64,000 bases of DNA from Amaurobius ferox (GCA_951213105.1 OX578144.1:87521515-87585514); one strand, 5' to 3'; shown: positions 1 to 12,387, counted from the stretch's first letter. The notes: generated by a model not told the origin, from the letters alone. Numbers and translations: made by a program.

Positions 1-1400
1 GTTGACGACTTGATTTAAGTAAATGAAGTCGCGCTTCTTGTCGGCAATGGAGAATAAGGATCCTATCTGCCTTTGAAACTAGTTGACAAGTTTATTTTTG
101 TATTTATACTATATTTACGAAGTTTTAATTTACTCTGCAGCAGATTTTGAGCAATTATTTTATTGAAAATATTATATTTCTGAATAAATTAAGAAATATT
201 AAATAAAATAGTTCGCTATAAATCATTTAATGTTAAGTCGTGGTGATAATTTAAATTTTTATCCGAAAAAAATCTGAGTTTTTGAGCCTATTGCAATATT
301 TTCCCTCCATATTTATTCACCTCCTATGTATGGAAACAAAAACAAAGAATAAGAATATAAAAATAAAATTGAGGCTGCAATTATATCTATTACAGTAATT
401 TATTGAGAATTTGAATTATAAAGATGTATTTTTTCATTAGAAAAGAAAATCGCTACAATTATTTTACTTCTAAAGACTATATTTTCTTTATTTACGTTTC
501 GTAATTATTAAATTAAAAATAAAGTAAAAAAAAATAAAAATACAGAAACTAAGGAACCGAATTGCTGAAGATAACTGGTTGAATAATTAATTCATTATTT
601 TTAATTTGACTATCTAAAGAAAACAGAACATTTTATTGTATTCGTATTAAAACTTTCATTAATATACGATTTATTTTTATGTGAAGCATTTTGGCACCAA
701 AATGAATTCACATGAAATGTAGGTATGAATATAGAAGGAAATGAAAATATCATATCTCGAAATAAATCTGGTATAAATATTTAACATGTAACAGGGTATA
801 TAAACTGATTTTATTAGTTAATTGAAAAGCAAATTTATTAGAGTACTTTTTTAAATGGATACTTTTTTTAGAAATAAAACATTACGAATTTCAGGAAATG
901 CAAATTATTATAAATGCATATTTCTATACTGTTAAGAAAATTGATGTTAGATAATATTTTTCTAAAAACAGTCTGCCTATTAGTTACTTAATTTTAAAGT
1001 TTAATCCGTATTAATAAAGTACGTATTTTTTAAATACTTTGCACTTTTCTATAAATTACTTTTAGAATATTAGTGATGATTATTACTGTTTTTGTTAACA
1101 AGATTTCAAATTCTGACTCTGTTAGCTAATTAAATGCTCATATGTTGTTCACCTGTTATGTTGGAATTTTGTATATTGATTCATTTTTGATATTTCAAAG
1201 GAAAAAAAAGTTTCAAACCAGCAGCATTTTATTAAACTGATTTCTATATAAAACAGTAGATCGTATATAAAACAGATAATATATAAAAGATATAAACAGA
1301 TAATCTATAAAACAGTACATAATATTATCTAAGGCGACTATCTTTGTGATGCAATAATGTGCTTGGCAATCAATATGACAATAAAGTATGGTATTCTTCT
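1..1400. other. A+T-rich non-coding DNA
   Basis: No open frame of note, no RNA gene and no recognised repeat. A short duplicated stretch with tataaaacag motifs lies near 1,235-1,320. Confidence 0.6.
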
Positions 1401-1763
1401 ATTTTCCCTACAAGACATGGTAATACATAGTGAAAGTATTGGAATCATATCAGAAATCGGAACTCGAATTTTAGACGAAGCTACACGTAATAACTATTTT
1501 TAATGTGGTGAATTTATGTATGTGTGCAATGTATTTATTCATTCAAACTCAAAAACTATTCAACAAAATTTCACAGAATTTGGCAGGTAAGTCACATTTA
1601 AGTCCCACTGGTGCTGATTCGGAAAAATAAAACCGCTTCTTTTTTTTTGTCCAAATGACCCGTCAAATTTATCAAAATCTGAAATCAAAGATTAAATATC
1701 CTTTAATATAAATAATGATAGCTTAATACCTAATATTTGACAACGACAGAACCATTCTCGAGT

Positions 1764-3117
1764 TATACACTCTTCTGCAAAAAAAACAAAAACGAAGCAC
1801 CATGAAGAAAGTGACTATTTTATTGAAATTAAATATGCGTACATGTCATACATAGGTAATGAAATGATTATACAATTAAGGCCGCAGGATCTATCAATGG
1901 TTAGCAATTGCACATTGAATTTTCAAATCAGTAATAGGTGAAACCCTAGTTATCGGCAATGCATGCTGTATACGTCTAGTTAAAGAATGATTAAAGTTTC
2001 CTAATGCCAAACCAAGATACATTCTGCCAGTCATTCCTCAGTTGTTACTCCAGATCTACTAGATTTCGGGGTGCCCGAATCTGGTGGCCTAGCATGCCCC
2101 ATACATGTTCAATTGGCGAAAGGTCTAGTGACCTTGCTGGCCAAGGAACAGTATCAACAGCATGGAGACAGTCCACAGATATGCGAGCCGTATGTGACGT
2201 AGCATTATCTTGTTGGAAAATGGCCCCAAAATGACATACCATGGAGGGCAACGCAAACTGTAGCTGAATTTTATCCACATATCGTTGAGCTGTTAAAGTT
2301 GCACGCAGGATGACTAGTGGTTATCTGCTCTCGTAAAGGATTGCATCCTACACCATCGCACCAGGGGTAATGGCTGTGTGCCTGTGTAAAGCAAAGGCTG
2401 ATTAGGACCGCTGGTTCTGACGCCTACCCACACTTAACCGATGTCATCTGTTGAGCGATTGACGTGTGATTCATCGCTGAACACTATGCGATGCCAGTTT
2501 GCTGACAGCCATGATGCTCGGTTACAACACCACTCCGAACAACTCTGTCGATAATGTGGGGTTGTGGGCAGACGTCTTAAAGGCCATCGTGAGCGTAATC
2601 CCACCTCAACCAAGCGTCGTGAGATTGTGGAAGGTATGGAAGAGGCTGTAGCACGTTGGATGGCGGACAATGATGCCCTTGGGCAAGTTCGGGTCTATCG
2701 CACAATCATTTGATCTTTCCTCGCATTCGTGCATCCTGGCCTTCTTGAGCCTTCATTCCACCGATGAGTTCCTTGCAGCAACCATTGTTGTCAGCACCTT
2801 TGCAGAGTGTCCGTTCGGTGCAGGTGGCGACCTATTGCTCGGTATAACCAGCCAGCTTCACGCATCCCGAATATACGACTACGTTCGAACTTGTCTAATT
2901 GCTGTTAGGGTCTTCGCAACGTCGTAACGGCATTGATGGTTGTGTCTAAAACAACCCGCTCACATTTTTAACCTGCTTTATAGGATACTAGTTGCGCAGT
3001 AGAAACGAGCTATGACCATATTCAATAGCCTTGCAAATTTAATCATTTACATACTTGGTACAAAGGAATTTGTATGCGAAATTCCGAGATGATCGGATTA
3101 ATTTTTAGGGGTGCTAC

Positions 3118-3148
<31 letters not shown>

Positions 3149-3163
3149 GCTAAAGAGTGTATA
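1764..3163 (-). mobile_element. Tc1-type DNA transposon, decayed
   Basis: The terminal inverted repeats are visible. The left end reads TATACACTCTTCTGCAAAA, then an A-rich run and CGAAGCACC. The right end, reverse-complemented, reads TATACACTCTTTAGCAAAA, then an A-run and CGTAGCACC. Length is 1.4 kb, normal for a Tc1 element, and both ends abut TA, the Tc1 target dinucleotide. The right repeat holds a 27-base T run (3,122-3,148). The element sits inside a copy of the hairpin-ended family. Confidence 0.85.
1900..2933 (-). pseudogene. Tc1 family DDE transposase, broken
   Basis: The likely start is the ATG at 2,933 (MPLRRCEDPNSN). A one-base shift then continues as QLDKFERSRIFGMREAGW, a paired-like helix-turn-helix region. 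Further shifts and stops follow. The DDE catalytic region is recognisable: HRIVFSDESH near 2,480 gives the first Asp, FQQDNATSHTAR near 2,210 the second, and LSPIEHVWGMLG near 2,090 the Glu. The C-terminal part has further stops. A normal Tc1 transposase is about 340 residues, and this span fits that length. At least two frameshifts and several stops make it non-functional, so any movement would need enzyme supplied in trans. Confidence 0.88.
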
Positions 3164-3388
3164 AACGTTTTTTAATTTTCTGTTATTTCTAGTAACGTGT
3201 TAAAATGCGTTAAGTTACCATTTAAAAATAAAGATGTATAAAAGTTGCCAATTTAAGGTGAAGATAAATATTATTTAAATGTGGATACGTCATTTTGGTA
3301 CATTAAATTTAAGTTTATGGGTTATGAATTAAAGAAATTAAATATGAATTGGAGTCTGTAGGGAAATTCATGTGCTGCCCATATACTT

Positions 3389-5080
3389 TATTTTACTCGG
3401 CGTCAAGGTTTATAAAAATACAGAAAAACTTCCTTTTGACAACATTCATAAAAAATTAGTGAATATGAAACGAGCTTACAAGAAAGAAAATCGGCTTATG
3501 CTTATTTATCGAGTAAATCAAAAAGCGTATTTTTATTCCGAAATGAAAAAAAAAATGTGATAAAAAATACTTAACTTATGAGCAATAAATGGACTGCAAT
3601 ATAGAAGTGTCATCATTAATAAGTCATAAAAACACCAGAATTAAGTTCTTCGTCACTTAATTAGATGGACTGAAATTGGCAAATAGAACGAACCAAGCAA
3701 TCAAATTTGGTAAATCAGGGAGCAATTAAACACAATCAATAATTGAACAAGTCTTCGTAAGAAATATTTGGAGTGTGAGTCTCCTCCACTCGACTTTCTC
3801 ATACGTTCATATCCCATAGTGTTTAGTTCAACATATTGTCACAATCATTTTCAAAGTGAACAAAATAAAAAAAATGTATAGTTATGGATGTATTACCAAA
3901 GTTGTTATTCTAAAATATTTCATATAAATTATTTTAAACTTTATATTTTTAAATCCAACAGCTTAATTAAAAATATATACATGTTGCTTATCATAACTAA
4001 TAAAGCTTTTTTGATACTATTGTCACCTATAGCGTAGTGCAAATTATCAATTGTCCATATGCTATAACCATTCTTATGGGTTCTTTATAGCATTATCTAC
4101 AAGGAATAATGCTATGAAATGCTTAAAATTCGAATAATTTGAGATCTAATTTGAAATCTGCTAAATATTATATCCAATTCCAGTTTTTATATAATGTATC
4201 CACATATATAATTTTTATATCACTAAGTACATTTCTTGAGATATCACGTCCACATCGCAAACATTTGCACATTTAAACGAATGCACAAACACAGATACTG
4301 ATATCTTTCCAAATATGTTTCAAATTGATTCATGGGGTCTTAAACAAACTTACTTATCCGTCAAAATCTGGAATTCAAAAATTTTCAAAATAATATACAT
4401 TATAATTCGTAAGTTATATACAATGGTAATAAGTACTTTAGAATGATGATGACAACCTAAACATGCTTAAAAATGGATTAAAGAGAAACAAGATATACTT
4501 TGTTTTTGAGAATCAGGAACAATTTTTCTTATTTTGGTTACGTGGAAATTTAATTTTGTAACAGAAAAATAAGAATGTGTAACAAAAAATTAAAAAAAAA
4601 ATCACTACTTATGACAAAAAAATTCACAGCCCTTTTATGAAGGCAGGAGAAGTTTAAAATGCTAAATATAAATTACTTTGGAATCACTGTAATTGAATTT
4701 ATGTTTGATATTGCCCAATATCTCAAAGATCTTTAGTGAAATCTAATTATAACACGAAGTATTAAAAGGATAAATGAAAGCAGAAAATATTTATTTCTTA
4801 TACATCGAGTTTTATGCCACATAGTAAATATAAAGGGAAATATTAACCTATTTTCGTCACATCTGGTTTTGAATCTTTATATTTGCTAGGTATGTGTTTT
4901 ATGCAAAATATGATAATTAAATGCATTAAGAGTTAAGAAACAGTCATAACAAGCAAAATATTTGTAATTTGGATAATGTGAAGAATGTGAAGAATACTAA
5001 TATATTATTTTCTTAATCAAATATTTTTTTTAAATGATTAAACATTTAAATACTATATATAAACACACAAATATATCTGT
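3389..5080. other. A+T-rich non-coding DNA
   Basis: No gene seen. An AT-rich 62-codon frame at 3,372-3,560 has no recognisable feature. A short stretch near 3,635 (AAGTTCTTCG, then CTTAATTAG) weakly resembles one near 6,175. Confidence 0.5.
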
Positions 5081-5082
5081 CT

Positions 5083-5610
5083 GGAACGCTTGGCGGAAAA
5101 TTCGACTTCCTAGCTGATAATTTTGGCGACATTTTGAAGAATATTGCCAAATTGAAAAAAAAAATGCCAGATTGACGAAAATCTCACAAAATGCGCCAAA
5201 CTGACGCTCAAATGACGAGCATTTTATATTTGGAAAGATTAATTTCACTTTCTTAAATAATTTCTGTAGGTTTTTAAGAATTATTACTTTAATATACTTC
5301 ATTCCAAATACAGTTGTTATATATTCAAAGTTGGTGTGACTGGTACATTTTTTTAAGGGTGAATAAGTTATTTGTGTTTTGTAAGGGGATCCTTTTGCAA
5401 TTACGTTTCAATGAGGTGACATTGGTGCAAATTTTGTGACTTCTTGAAAATGGCGACAAGTTGATAAAATATTGTCAACTCGAAGAAAATGTCACCAAAT
5501 CGACAAAAATATCGCCAAACGGACGAAAATTTCAATAACTCAAAAATCTACACTATTAAGTTTAATCTTTTTAATAATCAATGTCACTTTAAGGGAATTA
5601 TTAATTTAAT
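5083..5610 (+). repeat. Two copies of the GGCGAC/GTCGCC module
   Basis: Two successive degenerate copies start near 5,085 and 5,395. Each has lines such as TTTTGGCGACATTTTGAAG and GCCAAATTGA/GACGAAAA repeats, then a TTTAATTTACTT-like end. The same ~205-bp module forms the 3' half of the hairpin-ended elements at 32-35 kb and 39-40 kb. Here it stands alone, without the family's head. Confidence 0.6.
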
Positions 5611-6742
5611 ATACTTGATTCAAAATGTAGTTAATTTCGCTGCTCGTAGGACAAATACTTTTAGCTTGGTGTTCGCATACCAGATAATAGTATTAATCTA
5701 CTGTGATAGGTGAAGTAAGAATCTATGGTGAAAGGAATAGTAGAAATCTATGCAGTACATATAAGACGCATTTCTATAAATTATTATGCATCACGTAATA
5801 CGACAGAAATAACATATAGTATTATAGAATAAGACAAAATATAAGAAAGATAGAATTTTTCTTGTTATGAATTTCAGACTATTCTGGCGAAATTTTGTTA
5901 TTGCTGTAATTTTTCACACACTCTTATTTAGTAGAACACAAACTATACCAATTTCTGCACCACAGTTTTATATGACTTGAAATCAATAGTATGTGAAATG
6001 CCCAAAATTAGAATGAATTTGATAAAATGTGATCCATCACATAATTTTCAAATAAATCTAAGAAGGTAATTCTATTCCACTAATGTATAAAAAAAATATT
6101 CAATATCATTTTCGAAAAATAAATACCACGAAAAGAAAAAAAGTCGGCACGGAAGATCATTAGAACGTCAGGATTTAGTTCTTCGCCAACTTAATTAGTT
6201 AAATTAAAATTGACAAACAAAAACAGCACTCACTCACAGTGAGGAAAGTAAATGCATCAGACAGAAATAAAAATGGGTGACAATTAAAAAAATTCCTCAT
6301 AATAAAATTTCTACTGAGTCATGAACGAGGATTGAAGACAGTCATCATTTATTTTGCAGAAGTGAGAACAGTTGTTCTCTCTTTGATTAGTTGATATGCC
6401 CTTTTGTGTCAGAAAGAAATAGTACAAAATCATTTAATTTCGGTATAAAGAAATAGCTCTTAAAGCATTTTTATGGGATGAGTTAAGTTTGAACAAATCT
6501 GGTGATACAACAAATACGAAAATATTTTTGAGTATCAAATATTCAAAATTTTATGTTGGTTTTAAAGATGTGAAAAAAAAATTCTAAAATACTTCAAGAG
6601 TTAATACTTATAAGACATCAGTGGATCATAAATGTTTTTATTTTCTTTCCAGTCGTTTGAATGCCATTTAAGAATATGTGATGTCAAGGTATAATTTGCA
6701 ATTATATCTTGCTAATTTATAACCAGTAACTTTTATTAATAC

Positions 6743-6743
<1 letters not shown>
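5611..6743. other. A+T-rich non-coding DNA
   Basis: Nothing recognised apart from short A/T runs. Confidence 0.5.

Positions 6744-6775
<32 letters not shown>
6744..6775. repeat. (TA)n microsatellite
   Basis: An uninterrupted TA run flanked symmetrically by ACG and CGT, so the whole tract is palindromic. Confidence 0.95.
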
Positions 6776-6776
<1 letters not shown>

Positions 6777-6911
6777 GTAATTACAAAGTGTTAATTAGAT
6801 TTAATATATTATTTTGTTCCCTTAGTAATTTACTTGTATTCCTCACTATAATTACGTAATTTGATTTATGTCTCCATATGAACCTCATGTCAATAAATTC
6901 ATCCACATTTG

Positions 6912-7031
<120 letters not shown>

Positions 7032-7129
7032 CAATTACAAAAAATTACTGGGGGCTTGGAAACTAATTATAAGGTATTTCAAATAAAAAGGAAACTAAGC
7101 TAAATATTTCCATATTATTATAATATCAC

Positions 7130-7765
7130 AGGATACTACTAGCATTGTACTCACCCACAACATAGAAGTTACAGTCGTCAACAACGGAATTACTTCAAAA
7201 CTTTTTTGAACCCTTCAACTTTTTCTTCAAAAGGATTAAACTGGAAGGAAAACCATCTTTTGAAGAATACAGGAAGGTTCCAAAAGAGATCTAGCGATTA
7301 TATAGAGAAGTCAAGTGGAAGCTCATGAATATTCGATTTAAGCTAGCTTGGTCGACTTTTAGAGCAATTTTAAAGTTTCCCTTTGAGCGACAGAAAATGT
7401 ATACCGACGGACGAATCACCTCAAAGAAAGTGAAAAAAAAGAGGAGAATAAGGAGATTTTCCATTCAATGCATTTAAGAGGTTTTCTATTACTTTCAAAT
7501 TCTCTACGACCTTTTTTCAAATAGGAAGAACAGTTTTCAGTACAATGGAAAAGTGCTCCACAATACAATCGTTTGCACCTGAATGGCAGAACTTGTAAAA
7601 CTTCAATTGAATTTGATGATTCCTAAAGTTCGCAGTGTGCGATTAGCGTAAAAGTTATTCATGGTGCAATGCCATTATAAAACAGACATACTTGAATGGT
7701 TTGCTCAATACACGAATTAAAATATGAATACGTAATTAAAATAAGGGAGTGAGGCAATTATCTTA
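7130..7765 (+). repeat. Dispersed ~600-bp unit, copy 1 of 3
   Basis: Matches 10,270-10,860 and 12,388-12,990 in the same order and orientation. Shared phrases include GTCAACAACGGAATTACT, GGTTCCAAAAGAGATCTAG, CTCATGAATATTCGATTTA and AATAAGGAGATTTTCC. On the minus strand the three copies can be aligned in one frame around a GKSPY-like motif, but every copy has stops in or near that frame. Origin unknown: it may be a transposon relic or an old local duplication. Confidence 0.75.
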
Positions 7766-7827
7766 ATACTTCAAAACATTAAAAATAAAATAAGGTATTT
7801 CGGGCCTTCGGGCTCATTTTGCCCGTT

Positions 7828-7962
<135 letters not shown>

Positions 7963-8051
7963 ATAAGAAAAAATGAGATTGTGTGTTTACGGGGTTGTAG
8001 AGAGAGCAAGAGGGATTGCGACCCCTTTTCCTGGTTTAAGCATGCTTTTAA
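7963..8051 (+). repeat. Left inverted repeat of RT element
   Basis: Reverse-complement match to 8,945-9,060, with TTACGGGGTTGTAGAGAG and GGGATTGCGACCCCTTTTCC in common. This copy lacks about 28 bases present in the right arm, just after AAATGAGATTG. Confidence 0.9.
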
Positions 8052-8057
8052 CAATGA

Positions 8058-8680
8058 ATGTTTTATACAATAGAACTGGATTCTATAATCAAATCAACGG
8101 CATACCCATGGGGGGATCTTCTCCTCTACTTGCCGATTTTTATTTATCAAAGTATGAACAAGGAACTCAAATTATTAACGAGATGCCATATTTCCGCTTC
8201 GTTGACGATGTTTTAATTGGAATATCTGATAGAACTTTTATATTTGACTTTAGTTTTTATCCACCTAACTTGGAGCTCAAAGAATCTGAACATAACAACA
8301 TAGAAGAAATAGATTACTTGGATATCACTATATATTATGATCATCAAGAAAAACTGTGTTATAAGATATTTAATAAAATACGTAATTTTAATTGCACAAT
8401 CAATTACTTCACGCATTGGAATACAAATATGAGTATAAATGTACAACGTAATGTGATCATTAATCATTTTGCAAGACACAGACGTTTAAATTCAACTGAT
8501 AAACAGATTGATATTTGCATTAGACGTCTAATAATGGACGCCTTAAAACATTCATACCCACCTCGTTTCATAAGACATTATTATATGGCATATTGTAAAA
8601 AGTAGCGTAAAGAAATATATGCTAATTTTGATGATTTGCTACAACTCAACTCTACGCATTTGGAATTAGATACTCTATAA
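8058..8680 (+). pseudogene. Reverse transcriptase fragment (Penelope-like)
   Basis: RT-like sequence begins about residue 33 of a frame opened in the left inverted repeat, so the ATG at 7,973 is not a natural start. Visible RT motifs, numbered in that frame: NGIPMGGSSPLLADFYLSKYE minus its last residues at 42-61 (motif B), FRFVDD at 74-79 with the catalytic Asp pair, YPPNLEL at 96-102, and IDYLDITI at 113-120. A TAG stops the frame at 8,605, yet the same frame continues with RKEIYANFDDLLQLNSTHLE to a TAA near 8,680, so the TAG looks like a disabling mutation. Motif order and spacing match the RT class carrying IPMG and a YxDD variant, seen in Penelope-like elements. The fingers and N-terminal domain are lost, so it cannot be active. 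Confidence 0.72.
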
Positions 8681-8944
8681 CCATGAGCTTATCTATCTCT
8701 ACATCTGGAATTTATCATAGGTTTCTTCTATGGACTTCTAGCGACGTAGGGCATCTACGAACATCCTTTTTAAAACTTTATACATGGTTAGAATATATTT
8801 TTATTCATACTTGTTTCATTTTATATGCTTTTATATGTTCTTGTGACTTTAAGTTCTTCATTTCGGGATTCCGTTTTTTATCCCCTGGCATACTGTTGGT
8901 TGTTGTTTCGGGCGTGTAGTGGTTTCTGGGAGTGTTTCCTGGAA

Positions 8945-9060
8945 TTAAAAGCATGCTTAAACCAGGAAAAGGGGTCGCAATCCCCCTTGACCTCTCTACA
9001 ACCCCGTAAATACACAACTTCTAATTGTATTAAACCATTTTCAATCTCATTTTTTCTTAT
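8945..9060 (-). repeat. Right inverted repeat of RT element
   Basis: Longer arm of the pair. It contains GGGGTCGCAATCCCCCTTGA and ends in CTCATTTTTTCTTAT. A related motif (GGAGTCGCAATCCTCC) occurs in the structure at 11,479-11,882. Confidence 0.9.
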
Positions 9061-9149
9061 TGTACTTTGAGGCTTAGATAGAGCAGCAAATGCGCCATAC
9101 TATTCCTTGGATATTTTATATTTTATATTTCATTTTGATTGTACTTGAG

Positions 9150-9320
<171 letters not shown>

Positions 9321-9591
9321 AGTAATTTTTGAAAAACAGAACTTACACTGATATTTAACAATTAAAAGGCTTTGCTGTGTTGAAAACATACATTTTTACA
9401 AAATTAATATTAATATTATATTAATTGTATACGTACAAACATCGAAATAAATTGCTTTGCTAACGTATTAAATCTTGTACGACCAATATTATGCTAGATG
9501 ACAATATATAATACCCTAACATAACAGTAGAATATGTATGCCCTATACAATAAAGTACCACAATCTACATAAAATGAAATTTATTTAATAC

Positions 9592-10200
9592 TAGAAAATG
9601 TACTCAGCTTTGCCGAGAATGTAAAATGAGCGGTCATAGAGTAGCATCCATGTCTGCATCCATATTTTTTATTTTATTTTTGTTATAAGCGAGCATATTG
9701 TTATAACGTTATTTTGTTTTCAGACATTTTCTGTGAGTTCCTATGTACTACGTATCAGTGGTTTAATTCTATTCCCTGGGAAACGGTAGGTACGTTTCCT
9801 AGACGTACACCGTGAATATATCTGTCTATATATCTGTAGACGTGAATATATCTGTCTATAATATAATCTGTCTATATAAGACAGATTATATCTCCAACAC
9901 ACGAAAACTATATATTTTTTTAAAACTTGCAAAATTCGTCTATTAATTATTGAATTCCATTCACAATTTATTTGATCGAAAATTTTATAATGGTGTTAAG
10001 ATGGTGTTAGTGTTAAGATGGGCCTGCCCTCTGTGATAATGTTTTCGGTCACTACAGCCCCGATTTGTGTGAAAATTGTTCAAAATCGTGCTAACACATG
10101 AAGTAATGAAATAATAATTCGAATATTTATAAAATCTCACCCGAGGTGTATTGTTCCGTGTCCTATCAAATTTCATGTGAGTACAATGCTTATATTTTTT
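9592..10200 (+). repeat. Dispersed repeat with TACTAG...TTTGCCGAG start
   Basis: Begins TACTAGAAAATGTACTCAGC, then TTTGCCGAG, similar in style to TACTAGCAGCGATTACTCGG at 14,946. Contains a local duplication of GTGAATATATCTGTCTATA (9,811-9,860). Ends in text resembling the tails of non-autonomous elements (CCTATCAAATTTCATGTGAG). No coding sequence. Class and limits are uncertain. Confidence 0.35.
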
Positions 10201-10269
10201 TTTTCTAACAACGACACAAACAGATACAACATATTAACAGGCAAATATCTTCCTTTATTATTATAGATG

Positions 10270-10860
10270 CACAGCATAATCCTTTAAAAGTGTTTCCCTA
10301 TATAAAAGTCAAAACCGTCAACAATGGAAATACTTCAAACTTTCTAGAAAAGGCCAGATTCTTTCTTTAACAGAATTCACCTCGTAGCAAAGACTTTTTT
10401 AAGAATACTAGAAGTTTCCAAAACAGATATAACGATTAGATGGAGAAGTCACAGGAAAACTCATGAATATGCAATTTAGGCTGACTTGCCCCATTTTTAG
10501 AACAATTTTGGAACTAAGTCTCTGAACGAAAGAATATGGATGGCGAAGGAAGAATCACTTAAAGGAAGTTCGAAAAGATGCGCATAAGGAGATTTTCCGC
10601 TGAATGCACTTAAGAAGGTTTCTATTACTCTCCAGTCTTTACTACCGGTTCTCAAAAAGGGAGAACTGTTTCTGGCACAAAGGAAAACTACTCTTAAATG
10701 AAATAATTCCTCTTCAAATAGGGTTTGCGGATTTTCAATTGACTTAAATGATTTGCAAAGTTTCGGTATCTTCAATAAAGTAGAAATATCGAGATGAAGA
10801 ATATATGGCTGTAACATTTACGTAAAATGCATATTAGGTTTGAAATGAATACGCTTTAAA
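10270..10860 (+). repeat. Dispersed ~600-bp unit, copy 2 of 3
   Basis: Same unit as 7,130-7,765 and 12,388-12,990. A 106-codon minus-strand frame here (10,497-10,817) is the longest open stretch of the unit. The equivalent frames in the other copies are interrupted, so it is not called as a gene. Confidence 0.75.
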
Positions 10861-11348
10861 TTAATTGTTTGTCCATGTGTAAAATTTATTTCGTCCGATC
10901 ATGTTATGAATAATTTAAAGGTATTGCTTTTGTGGAATAAAAACTTTTTACTACACACTAAGAAAATAACGGGGCATTGCAATGATTGATTTGCAAATAA
11001 ATGTATTGTAATTTTTATCTGAAAATAAATGTATTAAGCTGTTCTTTAAATGTAAGAACATCCACACATACACACAGATATACATAAATAGTATATTATA
11101 AATATAGTTTGAAAATCCAATGATAGAATAAAAAGAAGTTGCAACTCAAAAATCCAACATAAAAAAATACCTAACTAGTAAAAAGTATCAAAAAGTGAAT
11201 CATCAATCATGTGGAATATAAAAGGCAAACTTCTAGTTATCAAGCTGAAGACAAACAACAAACATCAATGGAAAGGAATCGACAAAAGAAAATCAAATAA
11301 AATCCAAGCATTAAAGCTTAAACGTGGACAGGCCCTAGGCCTAAACAA

Positions 11349-11352
<4 letters not shown>
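10861..11352. other. A+T-rich non-coding DNA
   Basis: No gene seen. The end has a short palindromic AGGCCCTAGGCCT (11,331-11,343) just before a (TA)n tract. Confidence 0.5.

Positions 11353-11381
<29 letters not shown>
11353..11381. repeat. (TA)n microsatellite
   Basis: Short uninterrupted TA run. Confidence 0.95.
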
Positions 11382-11385
<4 letters not shown>

Positions 11386-11478
11386 ATACGACAAGTGCAA
11401 TACGCAATCACAAAGATGTAAATTAATATTGCCAAGGAACAGGCTTAAATGCTGCTCTTTAATCCGAAGTAAATACAC

Positions 11479-11879
11479 AATTGAAATCAAAAAAGAGGAT
11501 AAAGTTCAATGGAGGGGAAACCAACCACTTCAACAATAAAAATGAAGCAAATTCATTCAAAAGGGATTTTACTGAATTGGGATAGTTTCTGCATTTCACT
11601 GCGCACATGCGCATAGTTACTTATATAATAGAAGATTTTGAGTTTCTTCATTTGTGCGTTTCTTGACTTCCATTCTCGGTGGTCTGTTTCTCCATGTTTC
11701 GGTGCTTCTGACTAGGCACGTATGGGGGATCAACCTTTGCAATGCATTGGTTCCGTGAGCGTTTGCCCGGCCTGGAAAAGCAGCTTTAAACGGGATTGAG
11801 GAGTCGCAATCCTCCTCTGCCTTTGTATGCATTTTATTTGGTTTCCCTTCCATTGAACTTTATCCTCTTTTTTGGTTTC

Positions 11880-11882
<3 letters not shown>
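11479..11882. mobile_element. Short element bounded by ~43-bp inverted repeats
   Basis: The left arm (11,479-11,522) contains AAAGAGGATAAAGTTCAATG. The right arm (11,840-11,882) is its near-perfect reverse complement. About 320 bp lie between, including TGCGCACATGCGCA (11,600-11,613) and a GGAGTCGCAATCCTCC hairpin close to the right arm. That hairpin and the AAAAGCAGCTTTAAAC next to it resemble the inverted flanks of the RT element at 8-9 kb, so this may be an internally deleted relative. A (TA)n tract starts immediately at the right border. Confidence 0.6.

Positions 11883-11956
<74 letters not shown>
11883..11956. repeat. (TA)n microsatellite
   Basis: TA run with one GT interruption, abutting the preceding inverted repeat. 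Confidence 0.95.
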
Positions 11957-12387
11957 ATTATTTGTTTATATATATAATCAAGATCACTCTATGGAGTCTC
12001 TATCACGCACTCTCTAGCAGATGTCAGATGCAATGCAATTAGCATGGATCCACATACTTGTGAACACCTTTCATCATCTTATTGAGTCACTCCCAATTCG
12101 TCTGGCTGCACACGGTGGTTATTCCGGATATTAGCTGGTAGTCACAATAATGTGATTCGACTGCCTATGTCACGTATTTTATACCTGGGTCTCTTATAAT
12201 ACCACATTAATTAAATTACTTTATTCCGAGCGCTTTTTTCAAAGAGAAATTACTTCACCAAAACATTCGCTTAGTACAGCCTACTCATCCTCATTTGTGT
12301 TATAAATTCATCTCCAAATACTGTATATTATCAAAAATTAGAGTATCTTCATCAATTTAAATTCGTATGATTCGCGGGTTATTATTG

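Larger units (their letters stand above)
1401..3388 (+). mobile_element. Hairpin-ended non-autonomous element, split by Tc1
   Basis: The left end has an imperfect hairpin (TTTTCCCTACAAGACATGG to ACATAGTGAAAGT), followed by text close to the element read on the minus strand at 36,125-36,917. Shared phrases include TTGGAATCAT, the TTTCACAGAATTTGG region and CTGGTGCTGATT. The match runs to a CATTCTCGAG stretch, where a Tc1 element begins. It resumes beyond that element and ends with TTCATGTGCTGCCC at about 3,362-3,380, matching the family's 3' tail. Without the Tc1 insert it is about 590 bp. No coding potential is seen. It is a decayed copy; the outer limits are approximate. Confidence 0.6.
7963..9060 (+). 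mobile_element. Penelope-like retroelement fragment with inverted flanks
   Basis: A reverse transcriptase fragment is enclosed by inverted repeats (7,963-8,051 and 8,945-9,060). The left flank joins the RT body near motif B, so the N-terminal half of the RT is missing. No GIY-YIG endonuclease is visible downstream. Penelope-like elements often carry pseudo-LTRs in direct or inverted arrangement around a 5'-truncated body, which fits. (TA)n tracts border both sides (7,831-7,962 and 9,152-9,310). Another RT-bearing retroelement cannot be excluded. Confidence 0.6.

Noticed and set aside
3600..6310. Direct repeat between about 3,606-3,700 and 6,146-6,240
   Set aside because: Only short shared phrases (AGTTCTTCG, CTTAATTAG); too weak to call.
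10497..10817. 106-codon minus-strand frame as a gene
   Set aside because: It lies in one copy of a three-copy repeat, and the matching frames in the other copies have stops.
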